From assembly GCF_003841405.1 (NCBI RefSeq), contig NZ_PXYA01000001.1:1-64000 (forward strand): DNA of 64,000 nucleotides, in the 5' to 3' direction. The DNA comes from Tetragenococcus halophilus subsp. halophilus DSM 20339. GTDB taxonomy: Bacteria; Bacillota; Bacilli; Lactobacillales; Enterococcaceae. The position numbers and the translations under genes were made by a program. Below, one piece after another: positions 9,393 through 18,653 of the stretch. The notes beneath the pieces were generated by a model that made no database searches, was not told where the DNA came from, and saw only the letters and a list, made by a program, of their open reading frames with translations. Positions within the stretch are counted from its first letter, which is position 1. The number at the start of each line of letters is the position of its first letter.

Positions 9393-11117
9393 ATGGGAAG
9401 TAATCTGATCTTAGGAATTGTGATAGCGATCGTTGTGCTTGCAGCGGTTGTTTATGGTATAGGTTTTTTTATGCGCAAGAAAAATCAGGAGAAGTTAAAA
9501 GCTTTAGAAGACCGAAAGAAAGCTTTATTTGACTCGTCTATTAAAGAAGATATTGATGCCATAAAAAAAATGCATATGGTAGGACAGAGTCAAAGTACTT
9601 TTAAAGAGTGGGAACAAAAGTGGGAGCAACTTTCTACTGACAAATTTGCTGAATTAGAAAGTCAAATTTTCGAGATCGAAAATTTGAATGAAGCTTTTCG
9701 CTTTGTCAAAGCCAAAGCAGCAGTGGAAAAAGCGCAAAAAACGATGGATGATATTGAAGACGAAATAGGAAAAGTCCGTCAAGGCTTTAAAGAATTACGT
9801 GAAAGCGAAGAGCGCAATTCATTGAAAGTCCAACAAGCAATGGATGTTTATGAAGAAATGAAACAAGCGCTAAGAGATAACGGGGATCAGTTCGGACCTG
9901 CTTTTGCGGAAGTGCAAAAACAAGTAAAAAGTGTAGAAAGTGAATTTACACAGTTTATTACACTAAATACTTCTGGTGATCCCGTAGAAGCTCGAGATAT
10001 TCTAGAATCAGCTGAAAAGCATACTTTTGAACTAGAAGAACTCATGAGAAAAATTCCTGATGAATATGAAAAGCTGCATAAAACATTCCCTGAACAATTA
10101 GAAGAAATCGAAGAAGGATATCAAACATTAATGGAGCAGGAATATGTGCTTCCTGTAGGAAATTTTGCCCAAGATATCCAGCAAGTGCATCATCGCGTTG
10201 AGCATTCATTAGAAGATTTAGAAAAAGTCGAAATTTCAACCGTGGAAGCTGCAAACATTGAAACGGCCGATCAAATTGATCAGTTATACGACGTAATGGA
10301 ACGTGAGATCGAAGCTAAAAATTATGTCACAAAAAATCGTAAAGCAGTTGCGGATTACATTCAACATGCGACAAGTAATAATCGTCAACTATTGATTGAA
10401 CTTGATCATACTTCGCAGACTTATACCTTGAATCATAATGAACTAGCACGAGTACGTGGTTTCCAAACAGAAATTGAAGAAGTTGCTCGCCGGAATGACT
10501 CAGTGGATCCTCAGCTTGAAGCTCATGAGATTGCTTATTCTGAAGCACAAAGCTTTTATAAAGAAGCGTACAGAATTTTGGATGGGGTTGAAAGCGAACA
10601 AGTTGAGATCGATCAAGCGATCCGAGAATTACGTAAGGGCGAGAAAGTTGCGCAACAGCAAGCAGAAGATCTCGAGTTTGATTTACGTAACTTAAAACGC
10701 TTGGTGGAAAAACAACGCTTGCCTGGTTTGCCAGGTGATTATCTTAATTATTTCTATGGCGTAACTGACCGCTTAGAAGAATTAGATGATTCATTGAATC
10801 AAATTCGAGTGGACATGGATGAAGTCAACGAGATGGTTGCCCTTTGTAAAGAAGATCTAAGTGTTTTAACAGAAAAAACGCATGATATGCTTGATGAGGC
10901 TGCTTTAACTGAACAAATGATGCAGCACGCTAATCGCTATCGTCATTCTTATGCTGAAGTGAAAGCTTCGATTGAACGTGCTTTTGATCTGTTTTATTAT
11001 GAATATCGTTACAAAGATGCTTTAGATGAGATCGGTACGGCACTGGAACGAGTAGAACCAGGAGCTTTTAAACGGATTGAAGACTTTTACTACGAAAATC
11101 GAGAAGAATTAGTCTAA
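9393..11117 (+). CDS. ezrA: Septation ring formation regulator EzrA
   Basis: A 574-residue protein with one N-terminal membrane helix (about residues 5-26), a short basic stretch (RKKNQEK), then almost entirely heptad-patterned coiled coil made of spectrin-like repeats. This layout and length are typical of EzrA, which sits at the membrane and division septum and restrains FtsZ ring assembly in low-GC Gram-positives. The family signature region near the C-terminus (RYRHSYAEVKASIERAF ... YRYKDALDEIGTALE) is conserved. ATG at 9393 follows GGAGGC at good spacing. It is monocistronic, between its own extended -10 promoter and a terminator at 11117-11161. Confidence 0.93.
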   Translation: MGSNLILGIVIAIVVLAAVVYGIGFFMRKKNQEKLKALEDRKKALFDSSIKEDIDAIKKMHMVGQSQSTFKEWEQKWEQLSTDKFAELESQIFEIENLNEAFRFVKAKAAVEKAQKTMDDIEDEIGKVRQGFKELRESEERNSLKVQQAMDVYEEMKQALRDNGDQFGPAFAEVQKQVKSVESEFTQFITLNTSGDPVEARDILESAEKHTFELEELMRKIPDEYEKLHKTFPEQLEEIEEGYQTLMEQEYVLPVGNFAQDIQQVHHRVEHSLEDLEKVEISTVEAANIETADQIDQLYDVMEREIEAKNYVTKNRKAVADYIQHATSNNRQLLIELDHTSQTYTLNHNELARVRGFQTEIEEVARRNDSVDPQLEAHEIAYSEAQSFYKEAYRILDGVESEQVEIDQAIRELRKGEKVAQQQAEDLEFDLRNLKRLVEKQRLPGLPGDYLNYFYGVTDRLEELDDSLNQIRVDMDEVNEMVALCKEDLSVLTEKTHDMLDEAALTEQMMQHANRYRHSYAEVKASIERAFDLFYYEYRYKDALDEIGTALERVEPGAFKRIEDFYYENREELV

Positions 11118-11161
11118 AAAGCTGGATTTTGAACTTCTTTAAGTTCATACCAGCTTTTTTG
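11117..11161 (+). terminator. ezrA terminator
   Basis: AAAAAGCTGG pairs with CCAGCTTTTTT, and an inner GAACTT/AAGTTC stem is also present. It is followed within five bases by the first unit of the dispersed repeat. Confidence 0.85.
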
Positions 11162-11165
11162 CTGT

Positions 11166-11492
11166 GAATCACTACGATTTAGCGACCAAAGGGAGCTAAG
11201 AGTAGATGATGAACAGTACTAGGGCGAGCGGAACGAGCGTAGTTCCCCAAACCGAATCACTACGATTTAGCGACCAAAGGGAGCTGAGAGTAGATGATGA
11301 ACAGTACTAGGGCGAGCGGAACGAGCGTAGTTCCCCAAACCGAATCACTACGATTCAGCGACCAAAGGGAGCTGAGAGTAGATCCTTCAAGGCCTTAGCG
11401 ACTTGTCGCTTAGACCTTGATGAGATCGAAGCATAAGCGAAGAGATGAACAGTACTAGGGCGAGCGAAAGCGAGGCGTAGTGTCCTATACCT
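11166..11492. repeat. Cluster of three dispersed-repeat units (88, 88 and 151 bp)
   Basis: Units start at 11166, 11254 and 11342, each with GAATCACTACGATT(T/C)AGCG. The first two are 88 bp and nearly identical, ending AGTTCCCCAAACC. The third is a longer form with about 60 extra bases containing a perfect AGCGACTTGTCGCT hairpin inside a TCAAGG...CCTTGA stem, and ends in GCGAGCGAAAGCGAGGCG instead of GCGAGCGGAACGAGCG. A fourth copy, of the long form, is at 15691-15840. There is no credible ORF. The units are noncoding and rich in short inverted repeats. I do not recognise a named family. Confidence 0.85.
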
Positions 11493-11527
11493 TCGAATCA
11501 GACGAATAGTGGTATCAATCGTCGAAC

Positions 11528-11556
11528 TTGAAACTAATCACAGTTGTGGATATAAT
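11528..11556 (+). promoter_or_regulatory. Promoter of desulfurase-thiI operon
   Basis: TTGAAA (11528-11533), 17 bases, TATAAT (11551-11556), 35 bases in front of the start codon and downstream of the repeat cluster. Confidence 0.7.
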
Positions 11557-11590
11557 GAAACAGTATTTTTATAGAGAGGATCTTATATAA

Positions 11591-12733
11591 ATGATCTATT
11601 TTGATAATAGTGCAACAACGGCAATTTTGCCTGAAAGTTTAGATACATATGTAAAAACCAGTCAACGAGTATTTGGCAATCCTTCAAGTCTACATTACCT
11701 TGGCATGCAAGCGAATCGTTTGTTAACGCAAGCTAGAAAACAAATTGCAGATATGCTACAGGTTACTTCTGAAGAGATTGTTTTTACCAGCGGAGGAACA
11801 GAGGGTGATAACTGGGTGTTAAAAGGGACTGCTTTTGAAAAACAACCTTATGGAAAACATCTAATTATATCAAGTATTGAACATCCTGCTGTAAAAAAAA
11901 CAGCTGAGCAATTGGCTGATTTTGGTTTTGAAATTGACCAAGCACCGGTAACTGCAGAAGGCTTTGTAGATGTCAAACAACTGGCTGAACTCATTAGAGA
12001 AGATACTGTTTTAATTTCTGTAATGGCAGTGAACAATGAAATAGGCACAATCCAACCTATTAAAGAAATTAGTGAGCTACTGGAAAACTATCCGAAAATC
12101 CATTTTCACGTGGATGCTGTTCAAGCAATTGCTAAAGTTGATAGAGATAAATGGCTGACGCCACGTGTTGATTTTGCTAGTTTTTCTGCTCATAAGTTTC
12201 ATGGTCCACGGGGCGTAGGTTTTATTTATTGGAAAAAAGGACGACGCATGCAAGCACTAATGACAGGCGGCGGCCAAGAAAAAGAACAACGTAGTGGCAC
12301 AGAAAATGTACCGGCGATTGTAGCTATGGCTAGGGCTTTACGAATTGTTTTTGAAAAGAAAGCGCAACGTCCAGAGCACTTAGCCAACTTAAAAAGAGCG
12401 CTTATAGATGGGTTGAGTACTTATAATAAGGTGACAATTTTTTCGCTCGAGGAAAACGCCGCTCCCCATATTTTATGTATAGCATTACAGGGCATTCGTG
12501 GGGAGGTACTCGTCCATGCCCTAGAAGAAAAAGAGATTATTGTGTCGACTACAAGTGCTTGTTCAAGTAAAAAGAATACAGAATCAAGCACGCTTGCAGC
12601 GATGAATGTTTCAAGTGATTTGGCGACTTGTGCGATTCGGATCAGTTTAGATGAAAGTAATACGATGGCAGAAGTTGAACAGTTTATGATTGTATTTGAG
12701 CAGTTGTATCAAAAATTTTCAAAAGTTAATTAA
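11591..12733 (+). CDS. Cysteine desulfurase (NifS/IscS family)
   Basis: A 380-residue PLP enzyme that takes sulfur from cysteine as an enzyme persulfide. Lys202 in [12 protein letters not shown] is the Schiff-base lysine. Cys324 in [12 protein letters not shown] is the persulfide cysteine on the flexible loop. His98 in SSIEHPAV and the TSGGTEGDN phosphate-binding turn are also present. The gene is followed after 11 bases by thiI. In Bacillus the same pair (NifZ-ThiI) makes 4-thiouridine in tRNA, and the desulfurase replaces the missing rhodanese domain of ThiI. No iscU or suf genes are adjacent, which fits a dedicated tRNA-thiolation role rather than iron-sulfur assembly. Confidence 0.93.
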   Translation: MIYFDNSATTAILPESLDTYVKTSQRVFGNPSSLHYLGMQANRLLTQARKQIADMLQVTSEEIVFTSGGTEGDNWVLKGTAFEKQPYGKHLIISSIEHPAVKKTAEQLADFGFEIDQAPVTAEGFVDVKQLAELIREDTVLISVMAVNNEIGTIQPIKEISELLENYPKIHFHVDAVQAIAKVDRDKWLTPRVDFASFSAHKFHGPRGVGFIYWKKGRRMQALMTGGGQEKEQRSGTENVPAIVAMARALRIVFEKKAQRPEHLANLKRALIDGLSTYNKVTIFSLEENAAPHILCIALQGIRGEVLVHALEEKEIIVSTTSACSSKKNTESSTLAAMNVSSDLATCAIRISLDESNTMAEVEQFMIVFEQLYQKFSKVN

Positions 12734-12744
12734 GAGGTGTTTTT

Positions 12745-13956
12745 GTGAAATATTCAGAAATCATGGTTCGTTATGGCGAACTATCGACAAAAGGAAAGAA
12801 TCGACGTTCATTTATTATACGACTGGCTAAAAATGTAAGACAAGCGTTGGTTGATTTTCCTCGATTAAAAATTCATGCAGATCGTGATCGGATGCATTTA
12901 GTTTTAAATGGCGAAGATAGCGATTTGATTATTCCTAAACTAAAAATGGTGTTTGGTATCCAAGGATTTTCACCAAGTATACGAGTAGAAAAAGATATTG
13001 AGCAAATTAAAAAATGTGCCCAAGAAATGGTCAGTGAAATCTATACAGGAAAAGAAAGTTTTAAAGTAACTGCTAAGCGCAGTGACCATTCATTTGAACA
13101 AACGAGTAATGAATTGAATGTTACAGTAGGTGACGCAGTTATTGAACGATTTCCTGAGATTAAAGTACAAATGAAAAAACCAGATATTAATCTACGGGTA
13201 GAAATTCGTAGTAACGGTGCCTTTTTATCTCATGAAACAATTTCTGGTGCGGCTGGTTTACCGGTTGGGACAAGCGGCAAGGGGATGCTGATGCTTTCCG
13301 GGGGGATTGATTCTCCAGTAGCTGGTTATATGGCCATGAAACGTGGCGTGGAAATTGAGGCAGTTCATTTTGCTAGCCCTCCTTATACTAGTGAACAGGC
13401 ACTACAAAAAGCCAAAGACCTCACAGCAAAACTTGCGCCTTATGTGGGACAAATTCAATTTATTGAAGTGCCTTTTACTGAAGTTCAAGAGGAAATCAAA
13501 AATCGAGTCCCTCAAGGATACTGGATGACGATCACTCGACGAATGATGTTGCGCTTAACAGATAGCATTCGCCAATTACGGCGCGGATTAGTGATATTAA
13601 ATGGGGAATCTTTGGGACAAGTGGCTTCTCAAACTTTACAAAGTATGGTCGCGATTAATGAAGTCACTAATACGCCGATTATTCGTCCTGTAGCGACAAT
13701 GGATAAACTTGAGATCATTGATACTGCTCAAAAAATTGATACTTTTGACCTGTCGATTCAACCCTTTGAGGATTGTTGTACTATTTTTGCGCCCCCTCAA
13801 CCTAAAACTAAGCCTCATTTGGATAAGGTTCATCAATATGAAGAAAGATTAGATATTGAAGGACTCATTGAACGAGCTTTAGCAAATATTAAAGTAGAGG
13901 AAATTGTTCCAGAAAGCGCGCAAGAACAAGAAGACGAATTTGCCGAATTGTTATAA
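12745..13956 (+). CDS. thiI: tRNA 4-thiouridine synthetase ThiI
   Basis: A 403-residue enzyme that adenylates U8 of tRNA and replaces its oxygen with sulfur. The order is an N-terminal ferredoxin-like domain, a THUMP domain (about 60-165) and a PP-loop ATPase domain with [17 protein letters not shown] near 183. It ends without the rhodanese domain of the enterobacterial protein, as in other Firmicutes. Translation starts at GTG 12745 after AAGAGGTG, 11 bases behind the desulfurase that supplies sulfur. A terminator follows at 13963, so the two genes form a closed operon. Confidence 0.95.
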   Translation: MKYSEIMVRYGELSTKGKNRRSFIIRLAKNVRQALVDFPRLKIHADRDRMHLVLNGEDSDLIIPKLKMVFGIQGFSPSIRVEKDIEQIKKCAQEMVSEIYTGKESFKVTAKRSDHSFEQTSNELNVTVGDAVIERFPEIKVQMKKPDINLRVEIRSNGAFLSHETISGAAGLPVGTSGKGMLMLSGGIDSPVAGYMAMKRGVEIEAVHFASPPYTSEQALQKAKDLTAKLAPYVGQIQFIEVPFTEVQEEIKNRVPQGYWMTITRRMMLRLTDSIRQLRRGLVILNGESLGQVASQTLQSMVAINEVTNTPIIRPVATMDKLEIIDTAQKIDTFDLSIQPFEDCCTIFAPPQPKTKPHLDKVHQYEERLDIEGLIERALANIKVEEIVPESAQEQEDEFAELL

Positions 13957-13962
13957 AGCGAG

Positions 13963-14007
13963 AAAAGAGTGTAAATTTATCCTTCAGCGGATGAGTTTAC
14001 TCTTTTT
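13963..14007 (+). terminator. thiI terminator
   Basis: AAAAGAGTGTAAATTTATCC pairs imperfectly with GGATGAGTTTACTCTTTTTT around the loop TTCAGC, followed by a T-run. Confidence 0.85.
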
Positions 14008-14085
14008 TATAATACAGCAAAAAAGTGTTCGCTTGATCTTGTATTGTGAAAAAATGTGAAATTCGTTCCAATAAAAAGTGAACTA

Positions 14086-14114
14086 TTGCTAAAATACAGG
14101 AAGAGTGATACACT
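14086..14114 (+). promoter_or_regulatory. rex promoter
   Basis: TTGCTA (14086-14091), 17 bases, TACACT (14109-14114). The predicted start of transcription is near 14120, inside the Rex-like palindrome. Confidence 0.5.
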
Positions 14115-14117
14115 TTT

Positions 14118-14135
14118 ATGTGAACAAATTAACAA
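14118..14135. promoter_or_regulatory. Candidate Rex operator
   Basis: ATGTGAACAAATTAACAA matches the Rex consensus TTGTGAA-N4-TTCACAA with one mismatch per half-site. It overlaps the predicted start of transcription of rex itself, so binding would block its own promoter. Confidence 0.55.
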
Positions 14136-14147
14136 GGAGGCTGGCAA

Positions 14148-14810
14148 GTGAAAGATTATAATAAGGAAAAAATACCACGCGCTACAGCTAAAAGGCTACC
14201 GTTGTATTTACGGAACCTGACAATTTTAGATACAAAAGGTATGACACGAATTAAATCAAAACAACTTTCTGAGATCACACAGGTTCCTTCTGCTACGATA
14301 CGCCGTGATTTTTCTTATTTAGGTGAACTAGGTCGTAGTGGTTATGGTTATGATGTTAGTTATTTGATTAAAGTTTTTAGTGAGATCTTAGATAGCGAGG
14401 AAAAAAGCTGTGTAGCTATCATTGGCTTTGGTAACTTGGGTAAAGCGTTAGCCAATAATAATTTTCGACGTAATAAAAACCTTACGATTTCTTGTGTGTT
14501 TGATATAGACCCAGAAATTATTGGCAAAACGATCACGGGTTTTCATGTTTATAGCATGGATGATTTTAAACAAATAGCGCATGAAAAAAATATTAGAGTG
14601 GTGATATCGACCGTGCCCAGTGAAAATGCGCAACAAGCTATTGACGTAGTGGTTGATAGTGGAATCACTGCAATATTAAACTTTGCACCTGATCGGGTGG
14701 AGATACCCAATCATGTTAGTATACGCTATATCGATTTAACAACTGAACTGCTAACACTGCTCTTTTTTGATCGTCATTATAAGAACACACCCTCAGTTGT
14801 TACTTTATAA
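14148..14810 (+). CDS. rex: Redox-sensing transcriptional repressor Rex
   Basis: A 220-residue repressor that senses the NADH/NAD+ ratio and usually represses fermentation and respiration genes at low NADH. The N-terminal winged helix (IPRATAKRLPLYLRNLTIL ... SATIRRDFSYLGELG, about 8-65) binds DNA. The Rossmann domain starts at AIIGFGNLGKALANNNF, with the GxGxxG-type turn for NAD(H) near 90. The C-terminal helix (TTELLTLLFF) swaps between subunits. Start is GTG 14148 behind AAGGAGG. The gene stands alone and has a Rex-like palindrome over its own promoter. Enterococci often have two Rex paralogues, so this may be one of a pair. Confidence 0.93.
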   Translation: MKDYNKEKIPRATAKRLPLYLRNLTILDTKGMTRIKSKQLSEITQVPSATIRRDFSYLGELGRSGYGYDVSYLIKVFSEILDSEEKSCVAIIGFGNLGKALANNNFRRNKNLTISCVFDIDPEIIGKTITGFHVYSMDDFKQIAHEKNIRVVISTVPSENAQQAIDVVVDSGITAILNFAPDRVEIPNHVSIRYIDLTTELLTLLFFDRHYKNTPSVVTL

Positions 14811-14843
14811 GCATATTTTTTTATAAATTTTTCTGACTACTTT

Positions 14844-14856
14844 ATACTAACAGTAT
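14844..14856. promoter_or_regulatory. Short palindrome upstream of tpx
   Basis: ATACT-AAC-AGTAT is a perfect inverted repeat 65 bases in front of tpx, in otherwise AT-rich spacer. It could be an operator. It does not clearly match the PerR or Rex consensus. Confidence 0.25.
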
Positions 14857-14920
14857 GTTAAAAATTTATATAAGTTTTTAAACGTTATTTCTAGTGATAA
14901 ATAGTTAAGGAGAGAAAATT

Positions 14921-15415
14921 ATGATTATTACACGTAAAGGCGAAGAATTAGAAGTACCTGGTCAACAACCAGCAGTTGGTGAAAAAGCAGCTTCCTTTTC
15001 CTTGAAAGATTTGCAAGATCGTACGTATAATTTGGAAGATTTCGATAATGGAAAACCTACAATTTTGAGTGTTGTTCCTGATATCAATACCCGCGTATGC
15101 GCCTTACAAACAAAACGTTTTAATCAAGAAGCTAGCCAGCTTGAAGATGTTAATTTTGCTACTATCTCAAATAATACAAAAGAAGATCAGGCGAAATGGT
15201 GTGGCCAAGAAGGCGTGGATATGATTATGTTACACGATCCAGAAAATACCTTTGGTAAAACCTATAATCTTTATATTCCAGAAGCAGATAAGTTTACTAG
15301 AAGTATTTTTGTGCTTGACCAAAATGGCACAATTACTTATGAAGAGTTTGTACCGGAAATGTCTGATGAACCAGATTATCAAAAAGCTTTAAAAGAAGCA
15401 AAAGCCTTAATTTAA
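14921..15415 (+). CDS. tpx: Thiol peroxidase Tpx
   Basis: A 164-residue atypical two-cysteine peroxiredoxin that reduces hydrogen and alkyl peroxides using thioredoxin. The peroxidatic cysteine is Cys60 in VVPDINTRVCALQT and the resolving cysteine is Cys94 in AKWCGQEG, at the spacing typical for Tpx. Length equals the family norm. ATG 14921 follows AAGGAGAG. It sits between rex and valS, is probably monocistronic, and matches the redox theme of rex only by neighbourhood. The valS T-box promoter begins two bases after its stop codon. Confidence 0.95.
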   Translation: MIITRKGEELEVPGQQPAVGEKAASFSLKDLQDRTYNLEDFDNGKPTILSVVPDINTRVCALQTKRFNQEASQLEDVNFATISNNTKEDQAKWCGQEGVDMIMLHDPENTFGKTYNLYIPEADKFTRSIFVLDQNGTITYEEFVPEMSDEPDYQKALKEAKALI

Positions 15416-15416
15416 G

Positions 15417-15445
15417 TTGACTTTAAAAAATGTGCATTGTAAAAT
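15417..15445 (+). promoter_or_regulatory. valS promoter
   Basis: TTGACT (15417-15422), 17 bases, TAAAAT (15440-15445). It starts right after the tpx stop codon and drives the T-box leader. Confidence 0.75.
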
Positions 15446-15451
15446 AAAGCG

Positions 15452-15686
15452 GACGAGGATCAAGAGGAGTAACTGACTGAATTGTTTTTAGAGAGAAAAT
15501 TCCTGGCTGAAAAATTTTCAACAATAAGTGGTGAAGGTAGCTTGATAGTCTTTGGTTTGAAAAAAGTAGAGCCAAACGAGTCGTGATCGTTAATTCACTT
15601 AGAAGCGGCAGTACGTAAAGACTGCAAATTAGGTGGTACCGCGTAAATAGCGCCCTAAGATGTATATACATCTTAGGGCTTTTTTG
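15452..15686 (+). promoter_or_regulatory. Valine T-box riboswitch
   Basis: The leader contains the T-box core AGGTGGTACCGCG at 15631-15643, directly followed by a strong terminator (GCCCTAAGATG...CATCTTAGGGC plus T-run, 15652-15685). The stem I region from about 15465 carries the sequence GTGAAGGTAGC, where GTA at 15537-15539 is a plausible valine specifier codon. Uncharged tRNA-Val would bind specifier and T-box and free valS from termination. Confidence 0.88.
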
Positions 15687-15690
15687 CTGT

Positions 15691-15840
15691 GAATCACTAC
15701 GATTTAGCGACTAAAGGGAGCTAAGAGAAGATCCTTCAAGTCCTTAGCGACTTGTCGCTTAGACCTTGATGAGATCGAAGCGTAAGCGAAGAGATGAACA
15801 GTACTAGGGCGAGCGAAAGCGAGGCGTAGTATCCTTTACC
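15691..15840. repeat. Dispersed repeat, long form, inside the valS leader
   Basis: A 150-bp copy closely matching the third unit of the 11.2-kb cluster, including the AGCGACTTGTCGCT hairpin and GCGAGCGAAAGCGAGGCG end. It starts five bases after the T-box terminator T-run, just as the cluster starts five bases after the ezrA terminator. The text TTTTTTGCTGTGAATCACTA is shared at both junctions. Confidence 0.85.
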
Positions 15841-15926
15841 TTTACTATAAGTGAAGGTGACAAGCCCTGAGAAAAGTGAGCCGAACAAAGTACAAATTAA
15901 AATGTCATCTATAAGGAGGAAGTAAA

Positions 15927-18572
15927 ATGTCAGAAAATCAATTATCAAAAAAATACGCGCCGCAAGAAGTTGAAAGTGGTCGTTACCAAGAATGGTTAAA
16001 ACAGGATTTATTTAAACCAAGTGGTGATCAAAAAGCAAAGCCATATTCAGTGGTTATTCCACCGCCTAATGTTACTGGAAAATTACATTTAGGCCATGCT
16101 TGGGATACTACTTTACAAGATATTATTATTCGACAAAAGCGTATGCAAGGCTTTGATACTTTGTGGCTTCCAGGAATGGACCATGCAGGGATTGCGACCC
16201 AATCTAAAGTGGAAGCGAAGTTAAATGAACAAGGCATTTCTCGCTATGATTTAGGTCGTGAGAAGTTTATGGAACAAGCTTGGGATTGGAAAGAAGAATA
16301 TGCGCAACATATCAGAGAACAATGGGAAAAATTAGGCTTGTCGCTTGATTATGGACACGAACGGTTCGCTTTAGACGATGGGTTATCAGAAGCTGTAAGA
16401 ACAGTATTTGTTAAATTATATGAAAAAGGTCTAATTTATCGTGGCGAATATATTATTAATTGGGACCCGCAAGCACGAACGGCTTTGTCTGATATAGAAG
16501 TTATCCATAAAGAGGTAGAAGGTGCTTTTTACCATATGACCTATCCGTTAACGGATGGCTCAGGCGTAGTAGAAATTGCGACGACACGTCCAGAGACCAT
16601 GTTGGGAGATACTGGGGTGGCAGTTCATCCAGATGATGAACGTTACCAAGAGTTAATTGGCAAAACAGTGATTTTACCATTAATGGATAAAGAAATCCCG
16701 ATTGTGGCAGATGAGTATGTTGACCGCGAATTTGGAACAGGTGTAGTAAAAATTACGCCTGCTCATGATCCAAATGACTTTGAGGTAGGTAATCGTCACG
16801 ATTTGCCTCGTGTTAATGTGATGAATGACGATGGCACCATGAATGAAAACGCAGGGGCCTATACTGATATGGACCGCTTTGCTGCTCGTAAAGCGATTGT
16901 AAAAGATTTGGACAATTTAGATCGCTTGGTCAAAGTAGAAAAAATGGTACATAGCGTGGGACACTCTGAAAGAAGTGACGCTGTCGTTGAACCTCGTTTA
17001 TCAAAACAATGGTTTGTAAAGATGGGACCTTTAGCGCAACAAGCCATTGATAATCAAGACACTTCGGATGCTGTTGATTTTTATCCAGGTCGATTTAACC
17101 AAACCTTTTTACAATGGATGGAAAATGTTCATGATTGGGTAATTTCTCGGCAATTATGGTGGGGACATCAGATTCCAGCTTGGTACCATAAAGAAACAGG
17201 TGAAATGTATGTGGGCATGCAAGCGCCACAAGATAGTCAAAATTGGCAACAAGATGAAGATGTTTTAGATACCTGGTTTAGTTCTGCTTTGTGGCCGTTT
17301 TCAACTATGGGCTGGCCCGATACTTCAGATGAAATGTTTCAACGTTATTTCCCAACAAGCACATTAGTTACAGGTTACGATATTATTTTCTTTTGGGTTA
17401 GCCGTATGATTTTCCAAAGCTTGGAATTTACCAATGAACGTCCGTTTGAAAATGTCTTGATTCATGGACTGATTCGTGATGCAGAAGGTCGTAAGATGAG
17501 TAAATCTCTAGGAAACGGCATTGATCCGATGGAAGTTATTGATCAATACGGTGCTGATGCGCTGCGCTGGTTTTTATCAAATGGTTCTACTCCTGGACAA
17601 GATGTTCGTTTTAGTTATGAAAAAATGGACGCTGCTTGGAATTTCATTAATAAAATTTGGAATGCGGCTCGTTTTGTTTTAATGAATGTAGAGGAAATGA
17701 CTGCAAAAGATATCGATCTTAGTGGGAAAAAATCAGTGGCAGATCGTTGGATTTTAACACGTCTAAATGAAACAGTAGCAAGAGTGACAGAACTATTTGA
17801 TCGCTTTGAGTTTGGAGAAGCGGGTCGTCAGTTATATAACTTTATCTGGGATGATTTTTGTGATTGGTATATCGAAATGAGTAAAGAGACACTTTATGGC
17901 ACTGATAAACAAGCACAACAAATGAACAAGAGCGTTCTTGTTTATACTCTAGACCAGATTTTGCGTTTACTACATCCGATTATGCCATTTGTCACAGAAG
18001 AAATTTGGGAAAAGATACCACACAATGGCACTTCACTTGTGATCGCATCGTATCCAGAAGTTCATCCAAAATTTAATGATAAAGATGCAGCACAAGGCAT
18101 GAATGTGTTAATGGAATTGATACGTTCCGTACGTAACATTCGTGCTGAAGTGAATACACCGATCTCCAAACCAATTACATTGCTTATTCAAACGAGTGAT
18201 CAGGCCATTGAAACATTTCTAAAAGAAAATAAAAACTATATTGAGCGCTTCTGTAATCCGGAAAAACTGGTCATCGATAGCGAATTAGAAGCACCTGAGT
18301 TGGCGATGACGGCTGTTTTGACGGGCGCAAATATTTATTTACCATTGGCTGGCTTAATTAATATTGACGAAGAGTTGAATCGTTTGGAAAAGGAATTGGA
18401 AAAATGGAATCAAGAAGTAGCGCGTGTGAAAAATAAATTGGCTAACGAACGCTTTGTTGCCAATGCACCTGCAGAGGTAGTTCAAAGTGAACGCGACAAA
18501 CAAAAAGATTACCTGGAAAAACAACAAACAGTAAAAGAACGGATTGAACAGTTACAAAAAATCAAGCAATAA
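15927..18572 (+). CDS. valS: Valyl-tRNA synthetase
   Basis: An 881-residue class I aminoacyl-tRNA synthetase that charges tRNA-Val. The HIGH motif is HLGH in [16 protein letters not shown] near residue 45, and KMSKS is in [14 protein letters not shown] near 527. The CP1 editing domain holds [20 protein letters not shown], which clears threonine. The C-terminal coiled-coil arm (from [17 protein letters not shown]) is the usual ValRS tRNA arm. ATG 15927 follows AAGGAGGAAG. The distance of about 240 bases between T-box terminator and start is long because a repeat element has been inserted. Confidence 0.97.
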   Translation: MSENQLSKKYAPQEVESGRYQEWLKQDLFKPSGDQKAKPYSVVIPPPNVTGKLHLGHAWDTTLQDIIIRQKRMQGFDTLWLPGMDHAGIATQSKVEAKLNEQGISRYDLGREKFMEQAWDWKEEYAQHIREQWEKLGLSLDYGHERFALDDGLSEAVRTVFVKLYEKGLIYRGEYIINWDPQARTALSDIEVIHKEVEGAFYHMTYPLTDGSGVVEIATTRPETMLGDTGVAVHPDDERYQELIGKTVILPLMDKEIPIVADEYVDREFGTGVVKITPAHDPNDFEVGNRHDLPRVNVMNDDGTMNENAGAYTDMDRFAARKAIVKDLDNLDRLVKVEKMVHSVGHSERSDAVVEPRLSKQWFVKMGPLAQQAIDNQDTSDAVDFYPGRFNQTFLQWMENVHDWVISRQLWWGHQIPAWYHKETGEMYVGMQAPQDSQNWQQDEDVLDTWFSSALWPFSTMGWPDTSDEMFQRYFPTSTLVTGYDIIFFWVSRMIFQSLEFTNERPFENVLIHGLIRDAEGRKMSKSLGNGIDPMEVIDQYGADALRWFLSNGSTPGQDVRFSYEKMDAAWNFINKIWNAARFVLMNVEEMTAKDIDLSGKKSVADRWILTRLNETVARVTELFDRFEFGEAGRQLYNFIWDDFCDWYIEMSKETLYGTDKQAQQMNKSVLVYTLDQILRLLHPIMPFVTEEIWEKIPHNGTSLVIASYPEVHPKFNDKDAAQGMNVLMELIRSVRNIRAEVNTPISKPITLLIQTSDQAIETFLKENKNYIERFCNPEKLVIDSELEAPELAMTAVLTGANIYLPLAGLINIDEELNRLEKELEKWNQEVARVKNKLANERFVANAPAEVVQSERDKQKDYLEKQQTVKERIEQLQKIKQ

Positions 18573-18624
18573 CACGCTAGTTACTCTTTTTGGATCGTGG
18601 ATCATAGTATGTGTTGAATCAATT

Positions 18625-18633
18625 TGTTATAAT
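18625..18633 (+). promoter_or_regulatory. Extended -10 promoter of folC
   Basis: TGTTATAAT at 18625-18633 fits TGnTATAAT, only 21 bases before the GTG start, so the transcript would have a very short leader containing the GAGGTG ribosome site. Confidence 0.45.
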
Positions 18634-18653
18634 AATTTTTGAGGTGAAATATC

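Noticed and set aside
15423-15671. Open frame on the minus strand in the valS leader
   Set aside because: It lies completely within the T-box riboswitch.
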